Of a stretch of DNA of 64,000 nt, positions 9,169-18,392 are shown piece by piece. Each line of letters begins with the position of its first letter. The first letter of the stretch is position 1. The notes under the pieces were generated by a model. The model did no database searches. It was not told where the DNA came from and worked only from the letters and a program-made list of their open reading frames with translations. Source of the stretch: an uncultured bacterium (GTDB lineage Bacteria > Bacteroidota > Ignavibacteria > Ignavibacteriales > Melioribacteraceae); contig CALDDL010000352.1 of the NCBI GenBank assembly GCA_937936675.1, forward strand, positions 1 through 64,000, in the 5' to 3' direction. A program made the translations under genes and the position numbers.

Positions 9169-10665
9169 TTATTTTGGAATTTCTAACCCGACAAATCGAG
9201 TTGTACCTGATTGATCTACTATTTTCAATAATACTGCATCGCCTTTCTTTTTATTTATAAGGCTCTTGAATTCGGAAACTGACGATACTTCTTTTCTATC
9301 CACCTGAGTAATAACTGTCCCCTGCGGAATATTTTGCTTGAATGCTTTTCCAAAATTCTTTACGTCGCTGATTAAAATTCCAGAATCAACTTTATATTTT
9401 GTTTTTTCGGAAGATGTTAAATTCTTTACTGTCATACCAAGGTCTTCAAAAGCTTCTTCGGATTTTGAAGCGTTGTCTTTTGAATCATCACTCTTTTTTG
9501 AGGCAACTGCTTCTACATTTTCATCATCATCTTTTGCCTTAAGGGTAACATATCGCTCGATTTCTTTTCCATCTCTGAATAGAGTTAATTTTATTTGAGA
9601 ACCTGCTCTCTTAGAAGCAATATATCCTTGTAATTCATTTGGTTCATTTACTTCTCTTTGGTCAATTTTGAAAATTACATCACCTTCTGTTATATCTTCT
9701 TTAGAAGCCGCACCACCTTTTACTACTTCCTGTATTAAAACGCCTCTTGCAACTGAAAGTCCTAAAGCTTTTGCCGTCTGTGCATCAACCGATGAAATAC
9801 TTACACCAATATAACCTCTGCTTACTTTTCCATTAGCGATCAAGTCATTAGCAACTGATTTTGCCATATTAATCGGTATTGCAAATCCATAACCGATATA
9901 GCTTGAAGTCATCCCATTAGTAGCAATCGCAGAATTAACACCAATTACTGAACCATTTAGATCGACTAATGCACCACCGCTATTACCCGGATTTATCGCA
10001 GCATCTGTTTGTATAAAATTTTCAACCCCATAACGATCTTTAATAATATTTATATTTCTACCTATTGCCGAGACAATACCTGCGGTTACTGTGGATGATA
10101 ATGAAAGCGGATTGCCAATTGCCATTACCCATTGCCCTACTTTAATTGCATCGGAATCTCCTAAATAAGCGGCATTAAGATTTGATGCATCTACCTTAAT
10201 CACCGCTAAATCAGTTAATGGATCCGTTCCGATCACAGTTGCATCCACTTCTCTTTTATCATGAAGAGTAACCGTTACTTGCTTAGCATCTTCTACTACG
10301 TGATTATTTGTTAAAATATATCCGTCATTAGAAATTATAATACCACTTCCGCCCCCCTGCTGCTCTTTAGGTACATCATCTCTGAATGGGAAAAAGAAAT
10401 GGAATCCTTCTGGTAAATCATTTTTTACTTTGGTTACTACTGTAATTTGAACTATCGAGGGCGTAACTTTTTCGGCAACATTTACGAAGGCATTATTGAA
10501 TGCTGCTGCCGCTTCATCTATTTTTTCTACCGGCGGTCTTTCTGCACCGATTTTAATATCAGCAAAACTTGGTTTTACCCATCCAAATCCGGATACCATT
10601 ATGGCTCCGAATACAATTCCTATAACTACTAAACTAATTGCACCGAAATAACCTTTATTTTTCAT
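9169..10665 (-). CDS. HtrA/DegP-family periplasmic serine protease
   Basis: A 498-aa envelope quality-control protease. It has an N-terminal membrane anchor or signal (about residues 6-28) and a trypsin-like domain with triad His122 (TNNHVV), Asp152 (LTDLAV) and Ser229 (NPGNSGG). Two PDZ domains follow (about 275-375 and 405-495), the first with the RGYIGV carboxylate loop. A Ser/Asp/Lys-rich linker joins the PDZ domains. The start has an AGGAG site 6 bases upstream. The gene follows recO by 18 bases and is closed by a strong terminator. Whether it corresponds to DegP, DegQ or DegS cannot be settled from sequence. Confidence 0.93.
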   Translation of the reverse strand: MKNKGYFGAISLVVIGIVFGAIMVSGFGWVKPSFADIKIGAERPPVEKIDEAAAAFNNAFVNVAEKVTPSIVQITVVTKVKNDLPEGFHFFFPFRDDVPKEQQGGGSGIIISNDGYILTNNHVVEDAKQVTVTLHDKREVDATVIGTDPLTDLAVIKVDASNLNAAYLGDSDAIKVGQWVMAIGNPLSLSSTVTAGIVSAIGRNINIIKDRYGVENFIQTDAAINPGNSGGALVDLNGSVIGVNSAIATNGMTSSYIGYGFAIPINMAKSVANDLIANGKVSRGYIGVSISSVDAQTAKALGLSVARGVLIQEVVKGGAASKEDITEGDVIFKIDQREVNEPNELQGYIASKRAGSQIKLTLFRDGKEIERYVTLKAKDDDENVEAVASKKSDDSKDNASKSEEAFEDLGMTVKNLTSSEKTKYKVDSGILISDVKNFGKAFKQNIPQGTVITQVDRKEVSSVSEFKSLINKKKGDAVLLKIVDQSGTTRFVGLEIPK

Positions 10666-10683
10666 AACTTTTCTCCTAATTAC

Positions 10684-11424
10684 TTAAAACATTTTTAACG
10701 ATTTTAACCCGCTAAATTCGGGAACATGATACCTTAAATACTGTTCCAAAAACTTAATAATATTATTTAGTTCTTTTGTAGAGTAAATCTCTTTTTTGGA
10801 GTTTAGACAAGTTATGATTTTAAAAAGTTCCTTACTAAATTGAAATGAATGAAAAGAATTTTGTGAACAATCATTACAGATGAATCCTTTTTCAAAATTA
10901 AAATCGATTATTTCAAAATCATCACCTATATCATTATTGCATATTCCGCATTTTTTGAAGTTTATTTCAAATCCGGTATGGCGTATAAAAAAAAGTAAAT
11001 AACGAATAAATAATTCAGCCTCGTCATCAGTCGATGAATATTCAAAACGTGATAGAATCTTTAGAGTGCCTTGGAAAAGTTCCTCATTTTCATAATTTTC
11101 CATAATAAAAAAATTTAATAGTTCGGCAATTGCAGAGCAATATTTTAATTTCTCTAAATTTCCTTTAATCGATGGGAAATAGTTAACTAGCTCGACTTCT
11201 TTAATTAATTGAATATCTCTATCAGTCTTATAATAAATAACGGCTTCAATATGATTAAGTGTATCTATCTTAGAACCAATTTTATTCTTCCCCTGTCTTA
11301 ATGCGCCTTTTTGAATTAATGAAAGTTTCCCATATTCTCTTGAATAAAGAGTTAAGATAAGACTACTATCTGAAAAAGGGATTTTACGAATTATGATACC
11401 GGATGTTTTTTTGATTTCTGACAT
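10684..11424 (-). CDS. recO: DNA repair protein RecO
   Basis: Recombination mediator that helps load RecA with RecF/RecR and anneals single strands. It is 246 aa, the usual size. The N-terminal OB-fold opens with TSGIIIRKIPFSDSSLILTLYSREYGKLSLIQKG, which is typical of the family. A zinc-binding segment CGIC-x17-19-CNDC appears near residues 157-180. The start overlaps the stop of mtnA by one base (TAATG), so translation is coupled. Confidence 0.93.
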   Translation of the reverse strand: MSEIKKTSGIIIRKIPFSDSSLILTLYSREYGKLSLIQKGALRQGKNKIGSKIDTLNHIEAVIYYKTDRDIQLIKEVELVNYFPSIKGNLEKLKYCSAIAELLNFFIMENYENEELFQGTLKILSRFEYSSTDDEAELFIRYLLFFIRHTGFEINFKKCGICNNDIGDDFEIIDFNFEKGFICNDCSQNSFHSFQFSKELFKIITCLNSKKEIYSTKELNNIIKFLEQYLRYHVPEFSGLKSLKMF

Positions 11425-12419
11425 TACTTAAAGTCATAAGGGAAATTATATAAATTTTTATCTGTAATAATTCCGGTTATTAATTTAGAAGGAGTTACAT
11501 CAAAAGAAGGATTATAAAAATTATATGTTTCTTTAGTTATAAACCCTTGACTAAATGAAGCAATCTCTTTGCTATCTCGTTGCTCGATTATAAATTCGTC
11601 ACCTGTTTTTGAAACTGGATCAAATGTTGATTCCGGTGCTGCAATATAAAATGGGATTCTATGATACTTCGAATTAACTGCTAATGAATAGGTCCCAATT
11701 TTATTTGCTGAATCTCCATTGAGTGCAATTCGATCAGCACCCGTTATAGCTATATCAATTTTCCCGGCTTTCATTAAAGAGGCAGCCATCGAATCTGTTA
11801 TTATCTCAAATGGTATCTCTTCTTTCTCAAGTTCATAAGCAGTTAATCGAGAACCCTGTAATAAAGGTCGCGTTTCATCTACAAACACTTTTTTTACCAT
11901 CCCCTTGCTAAAGCCATGTTTTATTACATTTAATGCCGTACCTTCTCCGGCAGTAGCCAAAGCTCCCGTATTACAATGGGTTATCACATTAGAAGGTTTA
12001 TTAAAAATCGATATTCCATTAAGTGCGATTTTTTCGCAATAATCAAAATCTTCCTGATGAATTTTTTGCGCTAATTCTATTAACTCTCTTTTAATATTAG
12101 AGCTATTTTTATTCGCTTCGTAATAGGTAATCATGATTTGAAGTGCGTTAAATAGATTAACTGCGGTCGGACGTGTTCTTTTAAGTCGTTCGTAAGCTTT
12201 ATAAAATCCTTCTTCGGACTCATTACATAAATATTCTATCGCTAAAGCGTAAGCAGCGGTTACTCCTATTGCAGGAGCTCCTCTCACTTCTAATCTCTCT
12301 ATTGCCTCGGCTATTCTATTATAATCGCTTGATGCAATAAATTCCTCTGCAAATGGTAATTTCGTTTGATCTAATAAAACTAATTCTCTACCATTAAATT
12401 TTATAGTTTCTATTTTCAT
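11424..12419 (-). CDS. mtnA: S-methyl-5-thioribose-1-phosphate isomerase
   Basis: Isomerises 5-methylthioribose-1-phosphate to the ribulose form in salvage of methylthioadenosine. It is 331 aa. Motifs seen are RGAPAIGVTAAYALA, HCNTGALATAGEGTA with the catalytic Cys, DETRPLLQGSRLTAYEL and GADRIALNGDSANKIGTY with the catalytic Asp. It follows a PfkB kinase gene by one base and overlaps recO by one base. Related eIF2B-like ribose-1,5-bisphosphate isomerases exist, but the HCNTGALAT and GDSANKIGT segments favour MtnA. Confidence 0.92.
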   Translation of the reverse strand: MKIETIKFNGRELVLLDQTKLPFAEEFIASSDYNRIAEAIERLEVRGAPAIGVTAAYALAIEYLCNESEEGFYKAYERLKRTRPTAVNLFNALQIMITYYEANKNSSNIKRELIELAQKIHQEDFDYCEKIALNGISIFNKPSNVITHCNTGALATAGEGTALNVIKHGFSKGMVKKVFVDETRPLLQGSRLTAYELEKEEIPFEIITDSMAASLMKAGKIDIAITGADRIALNGDSANKIGTYSLAVNSKYHRIPFYIAAPESTFDPVSKTGDEFIIEQRDSKEIASFSQGFITKETYNFYNPSFDVTPSKLITGIITDKNLYNFPYDFK

Positions 12420-12420
12420 A

Positions 12421-13329
12421 TCAATCGAATTGAGTCATTTTAATAAATTCATTATACCTTTTTGTAATAGCAGATTGTTCTAAATTTTCAATTCCAACAG
12501 TACTGAAATTCTGAACACTGAACGAAGCCATTACAGTACCATAAACGACAGCCCTTTTTAGATTATTAAAACTAAGATCTTTTGTTTTATGCAGATAACC
12601 TGTAAAACCTCCTACAAAAGTATCTCCCGCTCCGGTGGGATCGGCAATACTTTCTAATGGATATGCAGGTACACAGAAAATATCATCATTACTAAATAAA
12701 ATAGCTCCGTGCTCACCTTTTTTGATAATTACAATTCTCGGTCCCATCGCCTGCAATGCTTTTGCCGCAATAAATATATTATCAGTTTCTGATAATAATT
12801 TCGCTTCTGAATCATTTACAACCAATACATCTACTTTTTTAATAGTCTCGATTAATGCCTTTCTAGCAATATTGATCCATAAATTCATTGTATCACATAC
12901 AACTAATGTAGGACTATCTAATTGTGAAAGTACATTTAGCTGAAGTTCAGGAGCAATATTACCAAGTAGCACAAAACTACTTTTCCTGAAGTCTTCAGGA
13001 ATAATCGGATCAAATTTTTCAAATACATTTAAATCAGTAAAAATAGTTTCTCTATTATTGCAGTCTTCTCCATACTTACAACCATAGTGAAATGTTTTTC
13101 CATCAGTTTTAACCTGAAGACCGGCTAAACCAATTTTATGATCTTCTAATATTTTTATATGCTCTTTACTGAAATCATTTCCTACTACGCCAATTAATTC
13201 AATAGGAGATGTAAAATAACTTGCTGCTAAAGTAATATAAGTAGATGAGCCTCCGAGAACATTCTCTACTTTATTAACCGGTGTTTCTATATCGTCTAAT
13301 GCTATTGAACCTACAACTAATAGTCCCAA
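12421..13329 (-). CDS. PfkB-family sugar/nucleoside kinase
   Basis: A 302-aa ribokinase-fold kinase. The N-terminal substrate-binding region has GGSSTYITLAASYF (about 27-40). The C-terminal signature DPTGAGDTFVGGF contains the anion hole and catalytic Asp. The substrate cannot be read from the sequence. It sits one base upstream of mtnA, which acts on a phosphorylated methylthioribose, so a role in nucleoside or methylthioribose phosphorylation is an attractive inference. The known MtnK kinase belongs to a different fold. The CKYGEDCNNRET segment supplies two Cys residues that are not part of the general family signature. Confidence 0.85.
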   Translation of the reverse strand: MGLLVVGSIALDDIETPVNKVENVLGGSSTYITLAASYFTSPIELIGVVGNDFSKEHIKILEDHKIGLAGLQVKTDGKTFHYGCKYGEDCNNRETIFTDLNVFEKFDPIIPEDFRKSSFVLLGNIAPELQLNVLSQLDSPTLVVCDTMNLWINIARKALIETIKKVDVLVVNDSEAKLLSETDNIFIAAKALQAMGPRIVIIKKGEHGAILFSNDDIFCVPAYPLESIADPTGAGDTFVGGFTGYLHKTKDLSFNNLKRAVVYGTVMASFSVQNFSTVGIENLEQSAITKRYNEFIKMTQFD

Positions 13330-13343
13330 TTAAAACCTCGTTT

Positions 13344-13802
13344 TTATAATATTTTAGAAAGATTAAGATGACTAAATTGATTTATGAAATAATCATATAT
13401 AATTTTTGCGGATTTCTTTTGTCCGCTCCAAGCTAATAATTTATTTGTTTTTTCTAATGTACACCAAAGATATTCTGAATGTTCGTTAGAGAGAATCACG
13501 ATGGATTGCGGCTCCACTTCCGCTGCGAAAACCGGTACCATATTAATTGTATCAGAAATATGATTATAAAATGAATTTACATTTGGAGCAACCCACATAT
13601 TCTTAGGCACTAGCCCAGTTTCCTCTTTAATTTCTCTTATGGCTGTTTCAAATCCTTTCTCCGATTCCTCGATTCTACCTGTAACCATTTGCCATAAACC
13701 TCCAAGATAAATATTATCGGAACGTTTTAATAATAGAAATTCCATCTCTCCATTTATAATTCTAAATACATGTGCTTCTATAATAGATGTAATAATTTCC
13801 AT
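13344..13802 (-). CDS. NUDIX hydrolase
   Basis: A 152-aa NUDIX enzyme with an intact Nudix box at about residues 42-64 (GRIEESE-x7-REIKEETGL), so Mg-dependent pyrophosphohydrolase activity on a nucleoside-diphosphate-linked compound is expected. The flanking sequence resembles small housekeeping dihydroneopterin-triphosphate or (d)NTP pyrophosphatases, but the substrate is not determinable. It lies 14 bases upstream of the PfkB kinase gene and 2 bases downstream of a large outer-membrane protein gene. Confidence 0.88.
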   Translation of the reverse strand: MEIITSIIEAHVFRIINGEMEFLLLKRSDNIYLGGLWQMVTGRIEESEKGFETAIREIKEETGLVPKNMWVAPNVNSFYNHISDTINMVPVFAAEVEPQSIVILSNEHSEYLWCTLEKTNKLLAWSGQKKSAKIIYDYFINQFSHLNLSKIL

Positions 13803-13804
13803 AA

Positions 13805-16800
13805 TTAGAAAAAAGCTCTCGCTTCAGCTTTTAATGTGTGAATTATTTTATTTGTACCCTGCAGTCTCGCATCATAATTAATCAATGATTGTAAGTTATT
13901 TCCTAATCGATAATCAAAGTTAATTCTAAAATAATAATTTTTCCCGATATAATTCCCTTTTGTCATTTCAAATGGAATTAAGTTTCCGTTCGTCTTAGCT
14001 ACTAATTCAGTTCTCTCTAATTCTATTCTCAGTCGTCCCACTCCAGTGAAAAAAAATGTATTTCTTAAAGAGAATGAATTTAGATCGATCGTAGTTGGAG
14101 TTATATAATAACTATCTTTATTCTCTCCTACTTTTATTTTAAATCCTACTTCCATAAAACTCACCGGCTTATAAGAAAAATCAGAGGTTAATTCTTGATT
14201 GAATAATTGCCTTGCTCTATTTATACTATTTTTAGAAATTAGATTGTCATTAGTAAATACTATATCCGTCTGATTATTAATTTCTTTTAGAAGATTCAAT
14301 CGTATTCTAATTGCCTTCTCTGAACCAAATCCTCTTTCTGCACCGGTATTATAATTATTTAATTGTCTCCTTTCAATAAATCTGAATCTAAAAGATGCTT
14401 TTGAACTATTTTTATATAAATAAATATCATTTTGAAAAATTTGATTACCTGATATTGTTGTAGAATCATCTAAGAAATTTTCTATCTTTAGTAAATAAAT
14501 ATCGGATAAATTAGAGTGAGTAGTATTCTCTTCAATTCTCCACGAAGTCTCTGTATTAATATTTGCAAGAAATGAATTACTCCTTGGAAATAGTTTTTCA
14601 AAATTAAACCGAAATCTTAAATTAGTCCTTAAATTTATTGTAGGTGTGTACTGATTAGTAGGATAGTTAACAAGAATATATTCACCTTCATAATAATTTA
14701 ATTCAAATTCGTTTTCTTCCGATATGCCATTATTATTAAGGTCGCCTAGATAAATATAATTTCCTGTTCCATAAGGGACTTTTACGAATATTCTTTCATA
14801 TTTAGATGTAAGCTCAGTTGATGTCTGATAATATAATTCATTTTCAGAAAATCCATTCAATAAATTGACTTTATTTTGTGAGTAAATTAGAACCGATTTA
14901 TTATTTGAAAATCCTTTATCTGAAAAATATGGTTCATATTTCTTTTCTCGAACTGAAATATTTAGTGTAGAATTTATATTTGAAGATTTTATTGTATTTA
15001 ATTGAAAACTGTTAGTCGTTATTTCTGATTGTTTCTCTAATTTTTTTCTAACTGGACTATATTCATTTCGGAACGAACTTCTTGCAGTCAACGAAAGGAA
15101 ATCGAATAATTCAAATTCTATAAATGGTGATAATTCCTCATATCTTAAACTTGTAAATAAAAGTGTGTCTGTTAATATGTTCTTTTCATTTTTATTTTCA
15201 TATAAGATATCAATTCCCGGTTTTATTTTTTCGAAATCATAACTTACTGAGCTATTCTGTTTCAACCATCGACTATCTTTTTCTATTATAGTAGATTTAT
15301 TATAATCGGTAATTATGTTTAGATAGAGTTTGTTTTGATTTGTTATCGATGAATAAAATCTTTTTGAATTTATTGAGTTTCCTCTATCTATTTCTCCATA
15401 CAAATTATTAATTAAAAGCTCTTTGAATGGAGAATAATCAAGTTTTATTTCCGTCATCTTCTCTTGCCTATTTTGCAAATCAGGTAAATTATAGGCACGA
15501 TCAAACTCGATATCATTAATCCTATCAAAATTTGCGAAATTCTTATTTATAAATCTATGATTTAGTGAAAATGCTAGGGCTCCATAATTCTTGTCGGAAA
15601 TTGATATGGTATCTTTCCTGAAATTTAAGGATGCCTTATAAGCATGTCCGAAATTATCGCCGTTATCAAATGTTGAAAATAAATTTTTATCATAATCACT
15701 TCCGGTAAACTCAAAATTAATATTAAAATCTTTATTGGGGTTATATCCTATTCTAAAAATTGCGGCTTGTTTCTGCTCCGGCAAAGGCAAAAATACTATA
15801 GGTGAATAACTCCCCTTTTTCTCTCCTTTAAAAATATATTTTCCTAACGATTCTTTATCATAATCTCCTTTGCCTAATCCAACAAAAGAAAATTTAATAT
15901 TATAAATCGCATTAAAAGCACCGGGACTATACCGATATAATGTGTATTCGCTATTATTTATTAACGAATCAACTTTTATATATGAGCCATTCCTGAATCC
16001 TAATGAATCCGGCTCCGCAATTGATACACCTGAAGTAGAGGATAATTCTCTATTATCTCCGGCATTAGCTAAAATCTTTCTATCGTTTTCACTCAATAGA
16101 TAGTCCAAAGGATTATCTTTATCATCACTTTCTCTAACAAAAGCTAATTGAAGTCTAATCGAATTATCAAAAAATAAGCCATCATAAGTAGCTGAATAAA
16201 AATTTCTTTGATAACTTCTATCGGTATATTCATATTCAACACTTATTCTTGAAGCTGAATTAATCATGCGCCTAGGTGTAAAAGTAATTTCTGCATTGGA
16301 ATAATCTATTACATAATCATTCGTCTCGCCTCTTACCATCAAGATACCATCAAGAAATACTTTCTCGCTGCCGGCGATAATTATTATATTATTTTCATTA
16401 TTAGTACCTGTCAATTTATAAGGACCTTGATTGGCATCTATTCCATTAAATTTTTGCAAAGTATATTTGCCCTTTGCTCCTCCAATTGAAATATTAGAAC
16501 TATTATTTCCTAGTCGAACGCCACCTGTTAAGCCTTGCAATTTTTTATTTACTCTTAAAAGTGAGTATTCATTTAGAGAATAATCATAGTCTCCTAAAAC
16601 AACATTCGCATTCGGATGATTTATTTGTATAAATACTTTATCTAATTCATCTAGTGTTTCCGTATTCCCTTCGGGTTGTATAGGTGTGGATTCATCAGTA
16701 ATTGAAGCTACAATATCGATATCTTCAGATAATTTACCGGATAGCTGAAGTCTCAATCCCGAATTAACATTTAGATCTCGATTAGAGCCAACTGTAATTC

Positions 16801-17131
16801 CTCTTATAAGATTACCGCTCTTTTTTAATCTTTCTCCAAAGATTGCTTTGTCATTTAATACAATCGGTTTTAGTAATTTTTCTTTTTGCTCTTCTGATAA
16901 TTGTGTGTAATTAAGTATTAATTTTTCTCTTCGTTTATAACTCTTTTTGAATTTTAGTTTATTTCCGTCATATTCAATTATAACGGAATCCGGATTGGAT
17001 ACATTTATTGAATCAACTTGAGAGAAGGAAATTGAGTGAGGTAATATTAATAATATTGTTAAAAGAAAAAGCTTCTTCAAAGAAATCCAATTTTTAAAAT
17101 TAAATTTACTTTTAAGAAGCCTTTCAATCAA
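13805..17131 (-). CDS. Large predicted outer-membrane beta-barrel protein, unknown
   Basis: An 1108-aa protein. A signal peptide lies behind a basic N-terminus (hydrophobic core about residues 20-35, ending SFSQ). A domain with the segment RGITVGSNRDLNVNSGLRLQLSG (about 110) follows, then a very long run of alternating polar and aromatic strands typical of a large beta-barrel, ending in an F-F C-terminus. I do not recognise a named family. It has no TonB plug. The sequence around DIVASITDESTPIQPEG gives the impression of a conserved extracellular or periplasmic module. It is the first gene of the run leading through NUDIX, PfkB, mtnA and recO, although functional linkage is doubtful. A surface assembly or transport role is only inferred. 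Confidence 0.65.
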   Translation of the reverse strand: MIERLLKSKFNFKNWISLKKLFLLTILLILPHSISFSQVDSINVSNPDSVIIEYDGNKLKFKKSYKRREKLILNYTQLSEEQKEKLLKPIVLNDKAIFGERLKKSGNLIRGITVGSNRDLNVNSGLRLQLSGKLSEDIDIVASITDESTPIQPEGNTETLDELDKVFIQINHPNANVVLGDYDYSLNEYSLLRVNKKLQGLTGGVRLGNNSSNISIGGAKGKYTLQKFNGIDANQGPYKLTGTNNENNIIIIAGSEKVFLDGILMVRGETNDYVIDYSNAEITFTPRRMINSASRISVEYEYTDRSYQRNFYSATYDGLFFDNSIRLQLAFVRESDDKDNPLDYLLSENDRKILANAGDNRELSSTSGVSIAEPDSLGFRNGSYIKVDSLINNSEYTLYRYSPGAFNAIYNIKFSFVGLGKGDYDKESLGKYIFKGEKKGSYSPIVFLPLPEQKQAAIFRIGYNPNKDFNINFEFTGSDYDKNLFSTFDNGDNFGHAYKASLNFRKDTISISDKNYGALAFSLNHRFINKNFANFDRINDIEFDRAYNLPDLQNRQEKMTEIKLDYSPFKELLINNLYGEIDRGNSINSKRFYSSITNQNKLYLNIITDYNKSTIIEKDSRWLKQNSSVSYDFEKIKPGIDILYENKNEKNILTDTLLFTSLRYEELSPFIEFELFDFLSLTARSSFRNEYSPVRKKLEKQSEITTNSFQLNTIKSSNINSTLNISVREKKYEPYFSDKGFSNNKSVLIYSQNKVNLLNGFSENELYYQTSTELTSKYERIFVKVPYGTGNYIYLGDLNNNGISEENEFELNYYEGEYILVNYPTNQYTPTINLRTNLRFRFNFEKLFPRSNSFLANINTETSWRIEENTTHSNLSDIYLLKIENFLDDSTTISGNQIFQNDIYLYKNSSKASFRFRFIERRQLNNYNTGAERGFGSEKAIRIRLNLLKEINNQTDIVFTNDNLISKNSINRARQLFNQELTSDFSYKPVSFMEVGFKIKVGENKDSYYITPTTIDLNSFSLRNTFFFTGVGRLRIELERTELVAKTNGNLIPFEMTKGNYIGKNYYFRINFDYRLGNNLQSLINYDARLQGTNKIIHTLKAEARAFF

Positions 17132-17159
17132 TACATAAATAAAGTATTTATTTATCTGC

Positions 17160-18392
17160 TTATTCGAATCTTAATGCTTCAATTGGATCAAGATTTGAAG
17201 CCTTGTATGCAGGATAAGTTCCAAATCCTACACCAATCAACATACAAAGAAAGATACCGATTAAAATCCAATCAATTGGAAGAACAGCTTCAGCATTTAA
17301 GAATGAGCCGGCTACATTGCCGGCAGTAACACCTAAAAATATGCCGATAATCCCACCTATCAAACTTAATACGATTGCTTCGATAATAAATTGAACTAAT
17401 ATATTTACTTTCTTGGCACCAATCGCTTTTCTGATCCCAATTTCACGAGTTCTTTCAGTAACGGAAACTAACATAATATTCATAATACCAATACCGGCTG
17501 CAAGAAGGGCTATTCCTCCAACTACATAAGAACCAATTCTAACTCCGCTAGTTATATCGTTTATCTGAGAAAGAACTTGTTCATTTGTCCTTATATCAAA
17601 ATCGTTTTCTTCTCCTGCTGATACTCCCCTTACAGTCCTAAAATATCCTTCTGCTACTCCAATTAAATCTTTATAATCTTCTTTACCGAATGTCATTACT
17701 GTTATATTTACGCTATTACTACGCTTTCCGTAAAAGCTCTGAAATGTCGTTATAGGTATTAGTGCAAAATTATCTTGACTCATACCAAAAACGTCGCCTT
17801 GACTCTCGAGAACACCAACAACCGTTAATTTATGACCGTCAACTTTTACTTCCTGCCCAATTGGATTAATACTTCCAAATAGCGTTTTTACTAAATCTGG
17901 TCCTAAAACTACACTTCGATTATAACCTTGAACATCACGATCATTAAATGCTCTTCCATCATCAATATTCCATTTATTATTGGCAAATGCTTCAGGTGTA
18001 ACACCACCAAATTGGACATTCGGATTAGTTTCCTTATTCCCTACTTCAAATCTCCTTCCAAAAGTCCATTGCTCAGCTCCTACACTTTTGGCTTCAACCA
18101 TCTTCTCTTTGAATCGATAAAATTCTTCGAGAGTTATATCACGCCTGTTTCTGATTTTAGCTCTTTCAGCCGCAGAACCCGTCCTAACTGCCGGGAATTT
18201 CTGAATCTGAAATGTGTTCTGCCCTAATTGACTTACACCTTCTTCAATGCTCTTTTGCAGCATTTCGATTACTGTACTTATTGCAATTATGGAAAATATT
18301 CCTACAACAATTCCCAATATCGTTAATAAAGATCTTAATCGATTAGCTCGCAAAGAATTTATTGCTACTTTTATAATCTCAAATATTAACAT
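17160..18392 (-). CDS. MacB/FtsX-family ABC transporter permease (second)
   Basis: A 410-aa permease of the MacB type. It has one N-terminal transmembrane helix (about 20-40), a large MacB-like periplasmic domain (about 45-260), then three helices in the FtsX domain (about 285-400) with the coupling sequence VTERTREIGIRKAIGAKK. It lacks a fused ATPase; the ATPase is the separate gene at 19630-20346. Its start overlaps the stop of the first permease by one base. Two different permeases with one ATPase suggest a heterodimeric mechanotransmission complex that works with the adaptor and TolC encoded upstream in the operon. Confidence 0.92.
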   Translation of the reverse strand: MLIFEIIKVAINSLRANRLRSLLTILGIVVGIFSIIAISTVIEMLQKSIEEGVSQLGQNTFQIQKFPAVRTGSAAERAKIRNRRDITLEEFYRFKEKMVEAKSVGAEQWTFGRRFEVGNKETNPNVQFGGVTPEAFANNKWNIDDGRAFNDRDVQGYNRSVVLGPDLVKTLFGSINPIGQEVKVDGHKLTVVGVLESQGDVFGMSQDNFALIPITTFQSFYGKRSNSVNITVMTFGKEDYKDLIGVAEGYFRTVRGVSAGEENDFDIRTNEQVLSQINDITSGVRIGSYVVGGIALLAAGIGIMNIMLVSVTERTREIGIRKAIGAKKVNILVQFIIEAIVLSLIGGIIGIFLGVTAGNVAGSFLNAEAVLPIDWILIGIFLCMLIGVGFGTYPAYKASNLDPIEALRFE

